DNA of 61,027 bases from contig NZ_CAJOCF010000007.1 in NCBI RefSeq assembly GCF_905332535.1, forward strand, positions 1 to 61,027, given 5' to 3'. The DNA comes from Latilactobacillus fragifolii (GTDB lineage: Bacteria; Bacillota; Bacilli; Lactobacillales; Lactobacillaceae). Under the pieces are notes generated by a model. The model saw only the letters and a list, made by a program, of their open reading frames with translations, had not been told where the DNA came from and did no database searches. The position numbers were made by a program, and so were the translations under genes. Each line of letters opens with the position of its first letter. Positions within the stretch are counted from its first letter, which is position 1. This document shows positions 30,314-37,990 of this stretch, in pieces.

Positions 30314-31414
30314 ATGTCATTAACTGCAGGAATTGTAGGATTACCCAACGTCGGAAAATCAACGTTATTTAACGCCATCACAAAAGCAGGCGCCGAAATG
30401 GCAAACTATCCATTTGCCACAATCGATCCGAACGTCGGGATGGTTGAAGTCCCTGACAAGCGTTTAGATCGGATTCAAGAAATTATTCCGGCTAAAAAGA
30501 TTGTGCCAACAACTTTTGAATTTACAGATATTGCTGGGATTGTTAAGGGGGCTAGCAAGGGTGAAGGACTCGGAAACAAGTTCTTGGAAAATATCCGGCA
30601 AGTCGACGCAATTGTGCATGTTGTCCGGGCCTTTGACGACGATAATATCACCTCTGTTACTGGAACGGTTGACCCGTTAGACGACATTGAAACAATCAAC
30701 CTTGAATTGAGCTTAGCTGATTTAGAAAGTGTCACAAAGCGCTATGCGCGTGTCGAAAAAATTGCGCGGACAAAAGACAAAGATGCTTTAGCGGAATTCG
30801 AAGTGCTTAAAAAAATTAAACCCGTTCTTGAAGAGGGCGGGGCCGTCCGGTCTATTGATTTTAATGAAGACGAGGCTAAATTAGTTAAAAGTTTCTTCTT
30901 ATTAACGTCAAAACCCGTTTTATATGTTGCAAACATTGCTGAAGATGCGATGGCTGATCCTGATAGCGTGGACTATGTTAAACAAATTCGTGCTTTCGCA
31001 GCTAAAGAAGGCGCAGAAGTAATTGCCATCTCTGCAAGAACTGAAGAAGAAATCGCTTCATTAGATGATGCTGACAAAGCCGAATTCTTAGAAGCCGAAG
31101 GGGTCACTGAATCAGGTTTAGATAAATTAATCCGAGCATCCTATCACTTATTAGGGCTTGCAACCTTCTTCACCGCTGGGGGGAAAGAAACCCGGGCATG
31201 GACTTTCCGCCAAGGCATGAAAGCCCCACAAACCGCTGGGGTAATTCATTCCGACTTCGAACGGGGCTTTATCCGGGCTGAAACAGTTTCGTTTGCTGAT
31301 TTAGATCAATATGGGTCGATGCAAGCTGTTAAAGAAGCTGGCCGTTTACGCTTGGAAGGTAAAGAGTACATGGTCGAAGATGGCGACATCATTGAATTCA
31401 GATTTAACGTTTAA
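30314..31414 (+). CDS. ychF: Ribosome-binding ATPase YchF
   Basis: A 366-residue Obg-related P-loop protein that prefers ATP. Walker A is GLPNVGKSTLFNAIT (about 8-22) and the G3 motif is FTDIAGIVKGASKGEGLG. The C-terminal TGS domain ends VEDGDIIEFRFNV. It binds ribosomes and is linked to stress responses. A very weak ribosome site (AAAGGAAAGTG) precedes it. It lies 23 bases from the upstream gene. Confidence 0.96.
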   Translation: MSLTAGIVGLPNVGKSTLFNAITKAGAEMANYPFATIDPNVGMVEVPDKRLDRIQEIIPAKKIVPTTFEFTDIAGIVKGASKGEGLGNKFLENIRQVDAIVHVVRAFDDDNITSVTGTVDPLDDIETINLELSLADLESVTKRYARVEKIARTKDKDALAEFEVLKKIKPVLEEGGAVRSIDFNEDEAKLVKSFFLLTSKPVLYVANIAEDAMADPDSVDYVKQIRAFAAKEGAEVIAISARTEEEIASLDDADKAEFLEAEGVTESGLDKLIRASYHLLGLATFFTAGGKETRAWTFRQGMKAPQTAGVIHSDFERGFIRAETVSFADLDQYGSMQAVKEAGRLRLEGKEYMVEDGDIIEFRFNV

Positions 31415-31436
31415 TTATAATCAAGGAGGAAGACAA

Positions 31437-32114
31437 TTGGCTAAAAATGACCAACCAGTAGTAACCGCAGAACCAGTTGATATTGATGGATTAGAAGCAA
31501 AACTCAGTAAGAAAAATGCGGACTATTTATTTAAATTCAAACGCGCATTAAAGGCTGAAGAAGTGTCTGCCGAACGCCAAACTGAAATTTTGGCAGCGAT
31601 GCTACCAGAAATGTTGGCAGAACAACATAAGGGTAAACCAGCAACGCAATTATATGGTCCAGTAACAACTAAGATTAATCAATTGTTGCACGCGCCCCAA
31701 AAGCCTAAACAAACATCACTTCAGCTTCAAATGCTTGATAATGGCTTAATCTTTTTAATTATGTATTTGGCCTTTAATGGCATTGCAGCTTACTTCTCAA
31801 AAAAAGGTTCAGCAACTAGTATTGGGATTACATCAATTGTCATTACAGCTGCACTTGCTGGCGTTATCATGACTTATCCAATGCGCTATACGCAAATGCC
31901 AAAGGAACAACGACCACCATTTTGGAAGATGGCCCTTGTTGTAATTGGGTTAACATTAGCCTTTGTTGCAGCATACGGTGTGACAATCCTGATTCCAAGT
32001 TTCTTAAATCCAGTCTTGCCACCACTTGTGCAAATTGTGATTGCGGCAATTTTAATCGGCGTTCGGATTTACATCAAACGCCGATTTAAAATTACAGGTT
32101 CATTCTTTGGTTAA
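31437..32114 (+). CDS. DUF1129 family membrane protein
   Basis: 225 residues. The hydrophilic N-terminal half (about 1-95) contains Lys- and Glu-rich helices, followed by four predicted membrane helices (about 98-215) and a basic C-terminus. This layout and the position after ychF match DUF1129 proteins of lactobacilli, whose function is unknown. I start it at TTG 31437, seven bases after AAGGAGG; the open frame extends 42 codons back into ychF without a ribosome site. Confidence 0.8.
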   Translation: MAKNDQPVVTAEPVDIDGLEAKLSKKNADYLFKFKRALKAEEVSAERQTEILAAMLPEMLAEQHKGKPATQLYGPVTTKINQLLHAPQKPKQTSLQLQMLDNGLIFLIMYLAFNGIAAYFSKKGSATSIGITSIVITAALAGVIMTYPMRYTQMPKEQRPPFWKMALVVIGLTLAFVAAYGVTILIPSFLNPVLPPLVQIVIAAILIGVRIYIKRRFKITGSFFG

Positions 32115-32153
32115 TATTACCTGGGAAATAATGGCGATTGAGGAGGATTTGAG

Positions 32154-32918
32154 ATGATTAGCACTGAAGAACGGCAAATTGGGGCAGTCAGTACGTTGAT
32201 TGTGGCCCCAACTGGTCAAGAAAAAGTTTTATTACCAACGGTCTTTGTATATCACGGCTGGACGCATCGTAAGGAATCAGAATTAATGGTTGCGCACTTT
32301 TTAGCCAAGGCAGGTTTTCGCGTGGTCTTACCGGATGCGAAGTATCATGGTAAGCGACATGGTAGCCAGCTTTTTTCTGAGTTAATGTTTGAATTTTGGG
32401 ACATCGTGATGCAGTCGGTCACCGAATTTGGTGAATTGGTTGCAGCTTTAAGTCATGAAGGAGTGGTTGATCCGGAACAAATCGGTGTCACTGGGACTTC
32501 GATGGGCGGGATTACAACGGATGCAATTCTTACCCGCTATCCGAATGTCAAAATTGGGGTTGATAAGATTGGCGCACCAATGCCGGTGGCACTTGCTAAA
32601 TGGCAAGTCAGTCAATTACCCGATGCTTTGCAAACCAAGTATCAAGCGGCTATTGCGGCTACTTTATCACGATTAGCAGCCTATGATTTGTCATTACACG
32701 TTGACCAATTAGCAGGGCGGCCTTTGCACTTCTACCATGGGACAGCAGATACGATGGTCCCGTACCAATTCACGGCAGATTTTGTGGATCAGATTAAGGC
32801 ACAACCTAATCCAGCAACGGCGCTAGTATCGTTAACGACGGAAGAAAACGGACAACACAAAGTGTCAGATGAGGCACAACTTAAAACTGTGACGCTCATG
32901 CAACAGTACCTACTTTAA
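32154..32918 (+). CDS. Alpha/beta hydrolase (YitV-like)
   Basis: 254 residues. The nucleophile elbow is GTSMGG (about 116-121, Ser118). The oxyanion region is VYHGWTHRKESELM. The likely catalytic Asp lies in HGTADTMVPY (about 200) and the His in NGQHKVS. Probably a cytoplasmic esterase or peptidase-like hydrolase; the substrate is not predictable. GAGGAGG precedes the ATG. It lies 39 bases after the DUF1129 gene and is probably the last gene of the rsmG-to-hydrolase run, ending at a terminator. Confidence 0.82.
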   Translation: MISTEERQIGAVSTLIVAPTGQEKVLLPTVFVYHGWTHRKESELMVAHFLAKAGFRVVLPDAKYHGKRHGSQLFSELMFEFWDIVMQSVTEFGELVAALSHEGVVDPEQIGVTGTSMGGITTDAILTRYPNVKIGVDKIGAPMPVALAKWQVSQLPDALQTKYQAAIAATLSRLAAYDLSLHVDQLAGRPLHFYHGTADTMVPYQFTADFVDQIKAQPNPATALVSLTTEENGQHKVSDEAQLKTVTLMQQYLL

Positions 32919-32925
32919 AAATATG

Positions 32926-32963
32926 AAAAGCCGCTAGAACGTAAAGTTCCGGCGGCTTTTTTT
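32926..32963 (+). terminator. Terminator after the hydrolase
   Basis: GCCGC-TA-GAAC and GTTC-CG-GCGGC arms with a 5-base loop, then seven T residues. Confidence 0.85.
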
Positions 32964-32975
32964 ATTCGAACACAA

Positions 32976-33158
32976 AAAAACCAGTCTTGGGGAGACTGGT
33001 TTTTAGTAGATCCGAAGATCTAAAAAGGAGTAAGGGGTACACGTATTATTTTGGGGGAATAATACGTGCGTGGTAGATTGTGTCTACCTTAATTTTACTT
33101 TGGAGGAGTAAAATGAAAAAGTTAAGTAGTATGAAATAGAAAAGATTCGCTTTTCTAT
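32976..33158 (-). ncRNA. Candidate structured small RNA with C-rich loops
   Basis: The 371-base gap between the hydrolase and the HAD gene contains six consecutive perfect stem-loops: 33136-33158 (9 bp), 33092-33114 (8 bp), 33072-33088 (6 bp), 33040-33068 (11 bp), 33007-33022 (6 bp) and 32976-33004 (12 bp). On the minus strand three loops read CCTCCAA, CCCCCAA and CCCCA. The 33007-33022 stem is capped by a cUUCGg tetraloop, and the last stem is followed by seven U. An unpaired ACCCCTTACTCCTTTTT links two stems. These features fit an sRNA that pairs with Shine-Dalgarno sequences. No convincing minus-strand promoter was found, so strand and identity are inferred. Confidence 0.45.
33113..33139 (+). 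other. Eight-codon open frame with a strong ribosome site
   Basis: An ATG at 33113 preceded by GGAGG with six-base spacing opens a frame encoding MKKLSSMK and a stop. The ribosome site sits in the loop of a perfect 8-bp stem (ATTTTACT/AGTAAAAT) and the AT of the start codon is in the stem. It may be a leader peptide, the remnant of a decayed small gene, or simply the complement of an anti-Shine-Dalgarno loop of the candidate sRNA. Confidence 0.25.
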
Positions 33159-33251
33159 ACTCAATACTATAATGGGAATTTGTGAAGATTTTGTGACCAG
33201 CGGTTTATAGATTTATGAAAAAAGTAATAAGGAAAGTTTAAGGCCCAAAGA

Positions 33252-33260
33252 GTATGCTAA
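33252..33260 (+). promoter_or_regulatory. Extended -10 promoter of the HAD gene
   Basis: ATGCTAAAAT ends at about 33262, some 30 bases ahead of the HAD start, in the same 15-base context as the gdpP promoter. No -35 is evident. Position is accurate to a few bases. Confidence 0.4.
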
Positions 33261-33289
33261 AATGAAGGTACTTTATAAGAGATAGCGAG

Positions 33290-33967
33290 ATGATTGATAT
33301 GATAAAGGGGACCGTTTTATTTGATTTGGATGGCACGATTGCTGATTCACAAGAAGGTATCGTGAATGCCTTAGAATATATGATTGAAGAGTTATCCTTA
33401 CCGACAAAAACCAAAGCGGAATTGGTGACGTTCATTGGCCCGCCCCTCAATGAAACGATTATGCGGGAATTTGGGCTGAACGAAGATGCTACACAAGCAG
33501 CCATCAAAGTTTTCCAAGCGTATTACGCGCCGAAAGGGTTATATGAAAATCAACTCTATCCTGGCATACGTGAGGCGCTAGCAGCATTGCAAGCACAGGA
33601 TTTACAACTGGCGATTGCTACTTCGAAACCAGAACCGTTTGCTAAGAAGGTCATCGATCATTTAGAGTTGAGTGATTACTTTAGGGGCGTTTTTGGGGCA
33701 AGTGTCGATGAAATAACCCGGGTTAAAAAAGCGGATGTCATTACCTATGCTTTATCAGAACTTGGCTTATCACCACAGACCGCCCCATTATTGATGGTTG
33801 GTGATCGCCAAAATGATATCTTGGGTGCTAAACAAAATGCAATGGATGCTGTCGGGGTTAGCTATGGGTTCGGGACAATCCCAGAACTTAAAAAGGCGGG
33901 GGCTGTCCAAATTGTCCAACACCCCACCGAGTTAATCACCTCATTACCGGCTAATCTTAAAATTTAG
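33290..33967 (+). CDS. HAD-superfamily hydrolase (phosphoglycolate-phosphatase-like)
   Basis: 225 residues. Motif I is DLDGTIADS (Asp nucleophile near residue 13), motif II is the Thr in IATSKPEP, the Lys is in RVKKADVI, and motif III is GDRQNDILGAKQN. The alpha-helical cap lies between residues 20 and 85, typical of the Gph/PpaX group. Substrate is uncertain. Two ATGs (33290 and 33299) are possible and neither has a strong ribosome site. The gene is tail-to-tail with nrdI and their stops overlap by four bases. Confidence 0.85.
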   Translation: MIDMIKGTVLFDLDGTIADSQEGIVNALEYMIEELSLPTKTKAELVTFIGPPLNETIMREFGLNEDATQAAIKVFQAYYAPKGLYENQLYPGIREALAALQAQDLQLAIATSKPEPFAKKVIDHLELSDYFRGVFGASVDEITRVKKADVITYALSELGLSPQTAPLLMVGDRQNDILGAKQNAMDAVGVSYGFGTIPELKKAGAVQIVQHPTELITSLPANLKI

Positions 33968-34431
33968 GCATGTTGTTGCGCGTTAGTAACCATTAAGGTA
34001 TAAATCCGCGCGACGTCCTTAGAATTACCACGAAGCTCGTAATCGGCGATAAACGGTGCGTCGAATTGTTGGGCATACCGTTTGGCGGTTAAGCAATATT
34101 GTTCGTTAAAGTTGCGGTTACCACTGCCGATAACGCCGTAGCAAAGGCGCGCGTTTTGCCCATAAGCGATGTACTCGCCTAAACTATTGGTCATCAATTC
34201 TTTAACGCCGTTATCAATGCCATTGCCACCGTCTAAGTAAGTTGGTACGAACGCATAAAATGGTTCAGTCTCCGCTTTAAATGGGGTGGCATCTGAAATT
34301 TCCCTGATGGTAATGGTTGGTAACGCCGGATTATTGGCATGTTGTTGCGCTGCGTAGTCCTGTAAGTCCGTTACAAATGAACGTGTATTACCAGCAATTG
34401 AAATATAGAGAATCACTAAATTTTTTAACAT
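33964..34431 (-). CDS. nrdI: NrdI-family flavodoxin
   Basis: 155 residues. A flavodoxin-like phosphate loop near the N-terminus is SIAGNTRSF. The NrdI signature GSGNRNFNEQYCLTAKRYA and the following ADYELRGN are both present. NrdI provides the oxidant that assembles the manganese cofactor of class Ib ribonucleotide reductase. The ATG at 34431 has AGGAGG eight bases upstream; the open frame extends ten codons further without support. No nrdE, nrdF or nrdH is nearby. Confidence 0.85.
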   Translation of the reverse strand: MLKNLVILYISIAGNTRSFVTDLQDYAAQQHANNPALPTITIREISDATPFKAETEPFYAFVPTYLDGGNGIDNGVKELMTNSLGEYIAYGQNARLCYGVIGSGNRNFNEQYCLTAKRYAQQFDAPFIADYELRGNSKDVARIYTLMVTNAQQHA

Positions 34432-34533
34432 TGAATGGCCTCCTGTGACTGATAAGTTCACTTTAGCATTTAATGATTGAGAATCCTAGTCTTGAAGTTT
34501 AATCGGGTTCGTGAATAGAAAGGTGTATAATCA

Positions 34534-35394
34534 ATGGAACCAATTAGTCGTTTGAATCAAAATCAACCAAGAGTACGGCCGCATCGTGGCTTAAGTCGCT
34601 TCTTGACGGTCTTAATTTTTCTTTGCGTTTTCTTGGGGGTTGGTGGCGTGATTCTCAGCCAGACCATCTTAGAAGAATCGTTTACGCAAAAACAACTCAG
34701 TGAACCAAAGACGTTAGCAACGATGACTGACAAGATTAACACGGTCTTATTAGATGCAGCACAAAAAAATGGGCTACCAACTGAAGTCCAAGTCCAACTT
34801 TTAACCAAGGCCGATGTGAAGACCGACTTAACGAAGACCATCCACAATGTTTATACGGGGCAAGAGGCACCATTGCCGACAACGCAGATGATGGGGCAAT
34901 TAGCCGGGCATCTAGAAGCAGTCGTTCCTGAGAATGCCCTAACGAAGGCGCTCATTTCAACGGCTGTTGCCGCAGTACAACCACCATTACAGACCTATTT
35001 GACAAATCAAATTGAAACGCCTTATTTAACGCCACTTGCTGCAGGAATGACCGTTGCTAAAAACGTCGTGCATATCTTGACGTGGGTTGCGATTATTATG
35101 GGAATTGTCCTAGTGTTAGTGCAATGGGGGCTAAGTGGTCAATTCCGGTATGTATTAGGGAGCGTTGGTGCGAGCTTTGCCTGGAGCGGCTTATTTTTGG
35201 CATTAGGGACGGTTGTCATTAAATACAGTGGCATTGTCGAACAAGTGGCTCAAAAAGCGGGTGCGTTTAATCAAACCGTGAGCGATTATGGGACGACGGT
35301 CTTAGACCATGGCTTACAGACGAGTACAATCGTCTTAATTGGTGGTGCGATTGTCTGGCTTGTTGCAGGGCTTTTCCAAAGATTATGGCATTAA
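34534..35394 (+). CDS. Membrane protein of unknown function
   Basis: 286 residues; family not recognised. A basic N-terminus (RPHRGLSR) precedes one membrane helix (about 22-45). An extracytoplasmic domain follows (about 48-170, with no Cys). Then come two helices (about 180-200 and 207-230), a short loop and a final helix (about 262-282). This is consistent with an envelope protein having a large outer domain. AAAGGTG precedes the ATG. It is monocistronic between a divergent nrdI and a bidirectional terminator. Confidence 0.7.
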   Translation: MEPISRLNQNQPRVRPHRGLSRFLTVLIFLCVFLGVGGVILSQTILEESFTQKQLSEPKTLATMTDKINTVLLDAAQKNGLPTEVQVQLLTKADVKTDLTKTIHNVYTGQEAPLPTTQMMGQLAGHLEAVVPENALTKALISTAVAAVQPPLQTYLTNQIETPYLTPLAAGMTVAKNVVHILTWVAIIMGIVLVLVQWGLSGQFRYVLGSVGASFAWSGLFLALGTVVIKYSGIVEQVAQKAGAFNQTVSDYGTTVLDHGLQTSTIVLIGGAIVWLVAGLFQRLWH

Positions 35395-35423
35395 AAAAGA
35401 TGACCTTTGCGGGTCATCTTTTT
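35393..35423. terminator. Bidirectional terminator
   Basis: AAAAAAGATGACC and GGTCATCTTTTTT arms with a 5-6 base loop, between the membrane protein and the convergent DUF421 gene. Confidence 0.9.
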
Positions 35424-36050
35424 TTAATAGGGGGTAATCACAATTTCGTGGTTCAAGTAGTTGGCCATGTAGATCTGTTGAAGGCTGTAGCCTTGCTGTT
35501 GAATATCAGTGAGGAGCCACTCTTCGGACTGATCAAGTAATTCGAGGGCTTCGCGATTGATTTGACCATCCATAATCAGCGGATATTTGATTGTGGCGTC
35601 GCCCTTTTGCGTAATGGTCAATTGCCCGTTTTGTTCTAAAATTGCGCGACTAACAGTGCGAAGATCACTAACTCCGGCAATTCGCAGCTTAAATGACAGA
35701 TCCTGTGCTGATAAGCCATTCTTAGCAGCCGTTTGAACATCAATGTGGCCGTTTTTAATAATCGTTTGCGGATTACCAATTACCCAACGTTTAATAAAGC
35801 GATTGTGAGTTGTTAGAAACTTCATTGTGAAGACAATTAAGGTCCAGATGAGTAAAACGAGTAAGAATTGGAGGAGTGAGATATCGGCGTTATAAATCAT
35901 ACCGCCGACAATCCCCCCAAGAACGTAATTTTGGAGCTGATCAATCCCACTGCTAGGTGCTAAATTGCCCTTACCAGAGAGATTAATTTGTAACACTAAA
36001 CAGAAGAAACCGAAAATTAATTTAATGGTGATATCGAAATAAGATGGCAT
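35424..36050 (-). CDS. DUF421 (YetF-like) membrane protein
   Basis: 208 residues. Three membrane helices (about 8-80) precede a cytoplasmic DUF421 domain, with the motifs IGNPQTIIKNGHID and LRIAGVSDLRTVSRAILEQNGQL. Function is unknown; related YetF/YkjA-type proteins form cytoplasmic barrels and affect spore or envelope processes in Bacillus. It follows the DUF3290 gene by ten bases, a pairing common in lactobacilli. Confidence 0.82.
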   Translation of the reverse strand: MPSYFDITIKLIFGFFCLVLQINLSGKGNLAPSSGIDQLQNYVLGGIVGGMIYNADISLLQFLLVLLIWTLIVFTMKFLTTHNRFIKRWVIGNPQTIIKNGHIDVQTAAKNGLSAQDLSFKLRIAGVSDLRTVSRAILEQNGQLTITQKGDATIKYPLIMDGQINREALELLDQSEEWLLTDIQQQGYSLQQIYMANYLNHEIVITPY

Positions 36051-36060
36051 AGTAAACTCC

Positions 36061-36504
36061 TTAATCTTGGTAGGTGATGTCTTGGTTGATCAACTGCGCT
36101 TTTTGGAGTTGATAACTGGTAAAATTGTTATCAAATACGACTTGATAGTCTTGGTGATTGACGCGCACCACCATATTCTGTTGAAGCGAAGTCGTGTTAA
36201 CAGCGATGGTTTTAAGACGCGCTTTCTGAGTGGTTGCCACACTCTTAATGAATTGAACCATCTGGGCTTGTTGCGAGTGAGCGGTGTTGAGCTGTTGAAT
36301 GCGCGTATATTGAATGCCGGCAAGTAAAATGCCCACTAAGCCGAAGATAATCAGTAAATCACGGTACTTTGAATCTGAGCGGTGGCGAAGATACTGGATA
36401 AAAAAGATGATGATTAAGCTGGCGGTGATCACTGACAAACTTAATTTAAGATAGAATTCGAAATCATTCTGGTTGCTAAAGTATGAATACCGATAAAAAA
36501 GCAT
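36061..36504 (-). CDS. DUF3290 membrane protein
   Basis: 147 residues with two N-terminal membrane helices (about 20-40 and 47-64) and a small soluble C-terminal part with alternating strands. The constant partnership with DUF421 supports the DUF3290 assignment, but function is unknown. TAAGGAGG lies six bases before the ATG. Confidence 0.75.
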   Translation of the reverse strand: MLFYRYSYFSNQNDFEFYLKLSLSVITASLIIIFFIQYLRHRSDSKYRDLLIIFGLVGILLAGIQYTRIQQLNTAHSQQAQMVQFIKSVATTQKARLKTIAVNTTSLQQNMVVRVNHQDYQVVFDNNFTSYQLQKAQLINQDITYQD

Positions 36505-36561
36505 AATGACCTCCTTAATAAATGGTTAAGCCTATTGTAGCACACTGGCTGAGCAGATAGA

Positions 36562-36590
36562 TTGTGTCAAATTTAAAACGGCGGTAGACT
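36562..36590 (+). promoter_or_regulatory. Promoter of the HesB-like gene
   Basis: TTGTGT (36562-36567) and TAGACT (36585-36590), 17-base spacer, about 25 bases ahead of the gene. Confidence 0.55.
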
Positions 36591-36614
36591 GAAAGCATGA
36601 AAGGGATGGTTGAT

Positions 36615-36980
36615 ATGGCATTAAAAATAACACCTGCAGCAGTTGCGAAAATCAAGGATAAGATGACACCGGGGCAAAAAATTTTGTTGGACTTGGATGA
36701 TGGTGTTGGCCCATTTTCAAACGTTGGTTATTGCGCGCTGGATACGAACTTTAGATTGCTATTAGTACCTGCGGATGCTGATATTAAAGATTATCCAGAC
36801 GAATTTGAATCAAACTTAGGGGCTGTTTACTACAAAGATTATGCAGCCGGCTATTTCGATGAACATGAAGTATTAGACGTTAACGAAAAGAATCAAATGT
36901 TAACCTTGAGTAATAATAGCGGCTTAATTGATGGTCATATCGCAATTGTCGTATTTGAAAGTGAATCAATGGTGCATTAA
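36615..36980 (+). CDS. HesB/IscA-like iron-sulfur biosynthesis domain protein
   Basis: 121 residues resembling the YqkB type of the Fe-S biosynthesis (HesB) fold: MALKITPAAVAKIKDKM at the start and a LLDLDDGVG... strand region. It has a single Cys (in VGYCALD) and lacks the C-terminal Cys-Gly-Cys of true A-type carriers, so cluster transfer is doubtful. The ATG at 36615 has AAGGG nine bases upstream. Monocistronic. Confidence 0.72.
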   Translation: MALKITPAAVAKIKDKMTPGQKILLDLDDGVGPFSNVGYCALDTNFRLLLVPADADIKDYPDEFESNLGAVYYKDYAAGYFDEHEVLDVNEKNQMLTLSNNSGLIDGHIAIVVFESESMVH

Positions 36981-36988
36981 TGACTTTG

Positions 36989-37021
36989 GTGGCGGACAAA
37001 AGATTGTCCGCCGCTTTTTTA
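36989..37021 (+). terminator. Terminator of the HesB-like gene
   Basis: GCGGACAA and TTGTCCGC arms with a 4-base loop, followed by a T-run. Confidence 0.88.
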
Positions 37022-37029
37022 TTGTTAGT

Positions 37030-37058
37030 TTGTACTTTATCGATATTGGTGAGATAAT
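37030..37058 (+). promoter_or_regulatory. degV promoter
   Basis: TTGTAC (37030-37035) and GATAAT (37053-37058), 17-base spacer. Confidence 0.55.
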
Positions 37059-37088
37059 GTCAAAAACAGTTTTATTGAGGAGTCTGAC

Positions 37089-37949
37089 ATGAAAACAGCG
37101 ATTGTGACTGATAGTGCGGCGTATTTAGATCCACAAGTTGCCGCCGATCATGATATTACTGTGGTACCAATTACCGTTATTTTTGGACAACAAACTTATT
37201 TGGAAAATATTGATATCACGAGTGAAGCCTTTTATACTAAAATGCGCACCACTGAAAAATTACCAACTACTTCACAAATTACAATGGGACAGATGCAACA
37301 GGTTTTTGATCAATTGATTAAAGCGGGCTATGATGAAGTAATTTGTATTCATCTTTCAAGTGGTATTACGAGCTTTGTCAATAATCTAACCGCCTACGCG
37401 CAGTCGGTTGAGGGGATTGCGGTATATCCTTTTGACACCAAGATCACGAGTGCCGGTGAAGGGTTCTTGGCCTTGGCCGCTGCGCGGTTAGTTGCCAAAG
37501 GTGAACATGCGGCAACAATCATACCGAAGTTGGTGGCTTTACGGGCAACAATGGGTGTTTATTTTGTTGTGGATGATTTGAGTCATCTCTTGCGAACGGG
37601 ACGGATTTCGAACAGTGCGGCCTTTGTTGGCAATCTTTTACGGATTAAACCAATCTTAAGTTTTGATGATGCCGGCCAAATTGTCGCCTTGACGAAAGAA
37701 CGCACTAAAAAACGGGCGTTCCAAAAGGTACTGGCAGATTTTAAAGTCGCGGTCGAATCTGTAGATTATCCGGTACGCGTTAGCGTGATTGATGGGAATA
37801 ATCCGGAAGAAAGTGCGCAATGGGTGGCAACATTGACGGAAACATTCCCAGGAATGCCGATTGAAACCAGTCATATTGGGCCCGTGGTCGGGGTGCACAC
37901 CGGCGAAAAAGTAATGGGACTTATCTGGAGTCGTGATTATCTCGCATAA
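37089..37949 (+). CDS. DegV-family fatty-acid-binding protein
   Basis: 286 residues. The N-terminal EDD fold starts IVTDSAAYLDP and continues with LPTTSQITMGQ and IHLSSGITS, residues that grip the carboxylate of a bound fatty acid. The C-terminal domain has LLRTGRISN and ends HTGEKVMGLIW. DegV/FakB proteins present fatty acids to the FakA kinase; fakA is not in this window. Confidence 0.9.
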   Translation: MKTAIVTDSAAYLDPQVAADHDITVVPITVIFGQQTYLENIDITSEAFYTKMRTTEKLPTTSQITMGQMQQVFDQLIKAGYDEVICIHLSSGITSFVNNLTAYAQSVEGIAVYPFDTKITSAGEGFLALAAARLVAKGEHAATIIPKLVALRATMGVYFVVDDLSHLLRTGRISNSAAFVGNLLRIKPILSFDDAGQIVALTKERTKKRAFQKVLADFKVAVESVDYPVRVSVIDGNNPEESAQWVATLTETFPGMPIETSHIGPVVGVHTGEKVMGLIWSRDYLA

Positions 37950-37953
37950 GCAA

Positions 37954-37990
37954 CAAAAAAAGACTTGCGTATCGGCGCAAGTCTTTTTTT
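37954..37990. terminator. Bidirectional terminator
   Basis: AAAAAAAGACTTGCG and CGCAAGTCTTTTTTT arms with a 6-base loop serve degV and the convergent CNNM gene. Confidence 0.93.
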
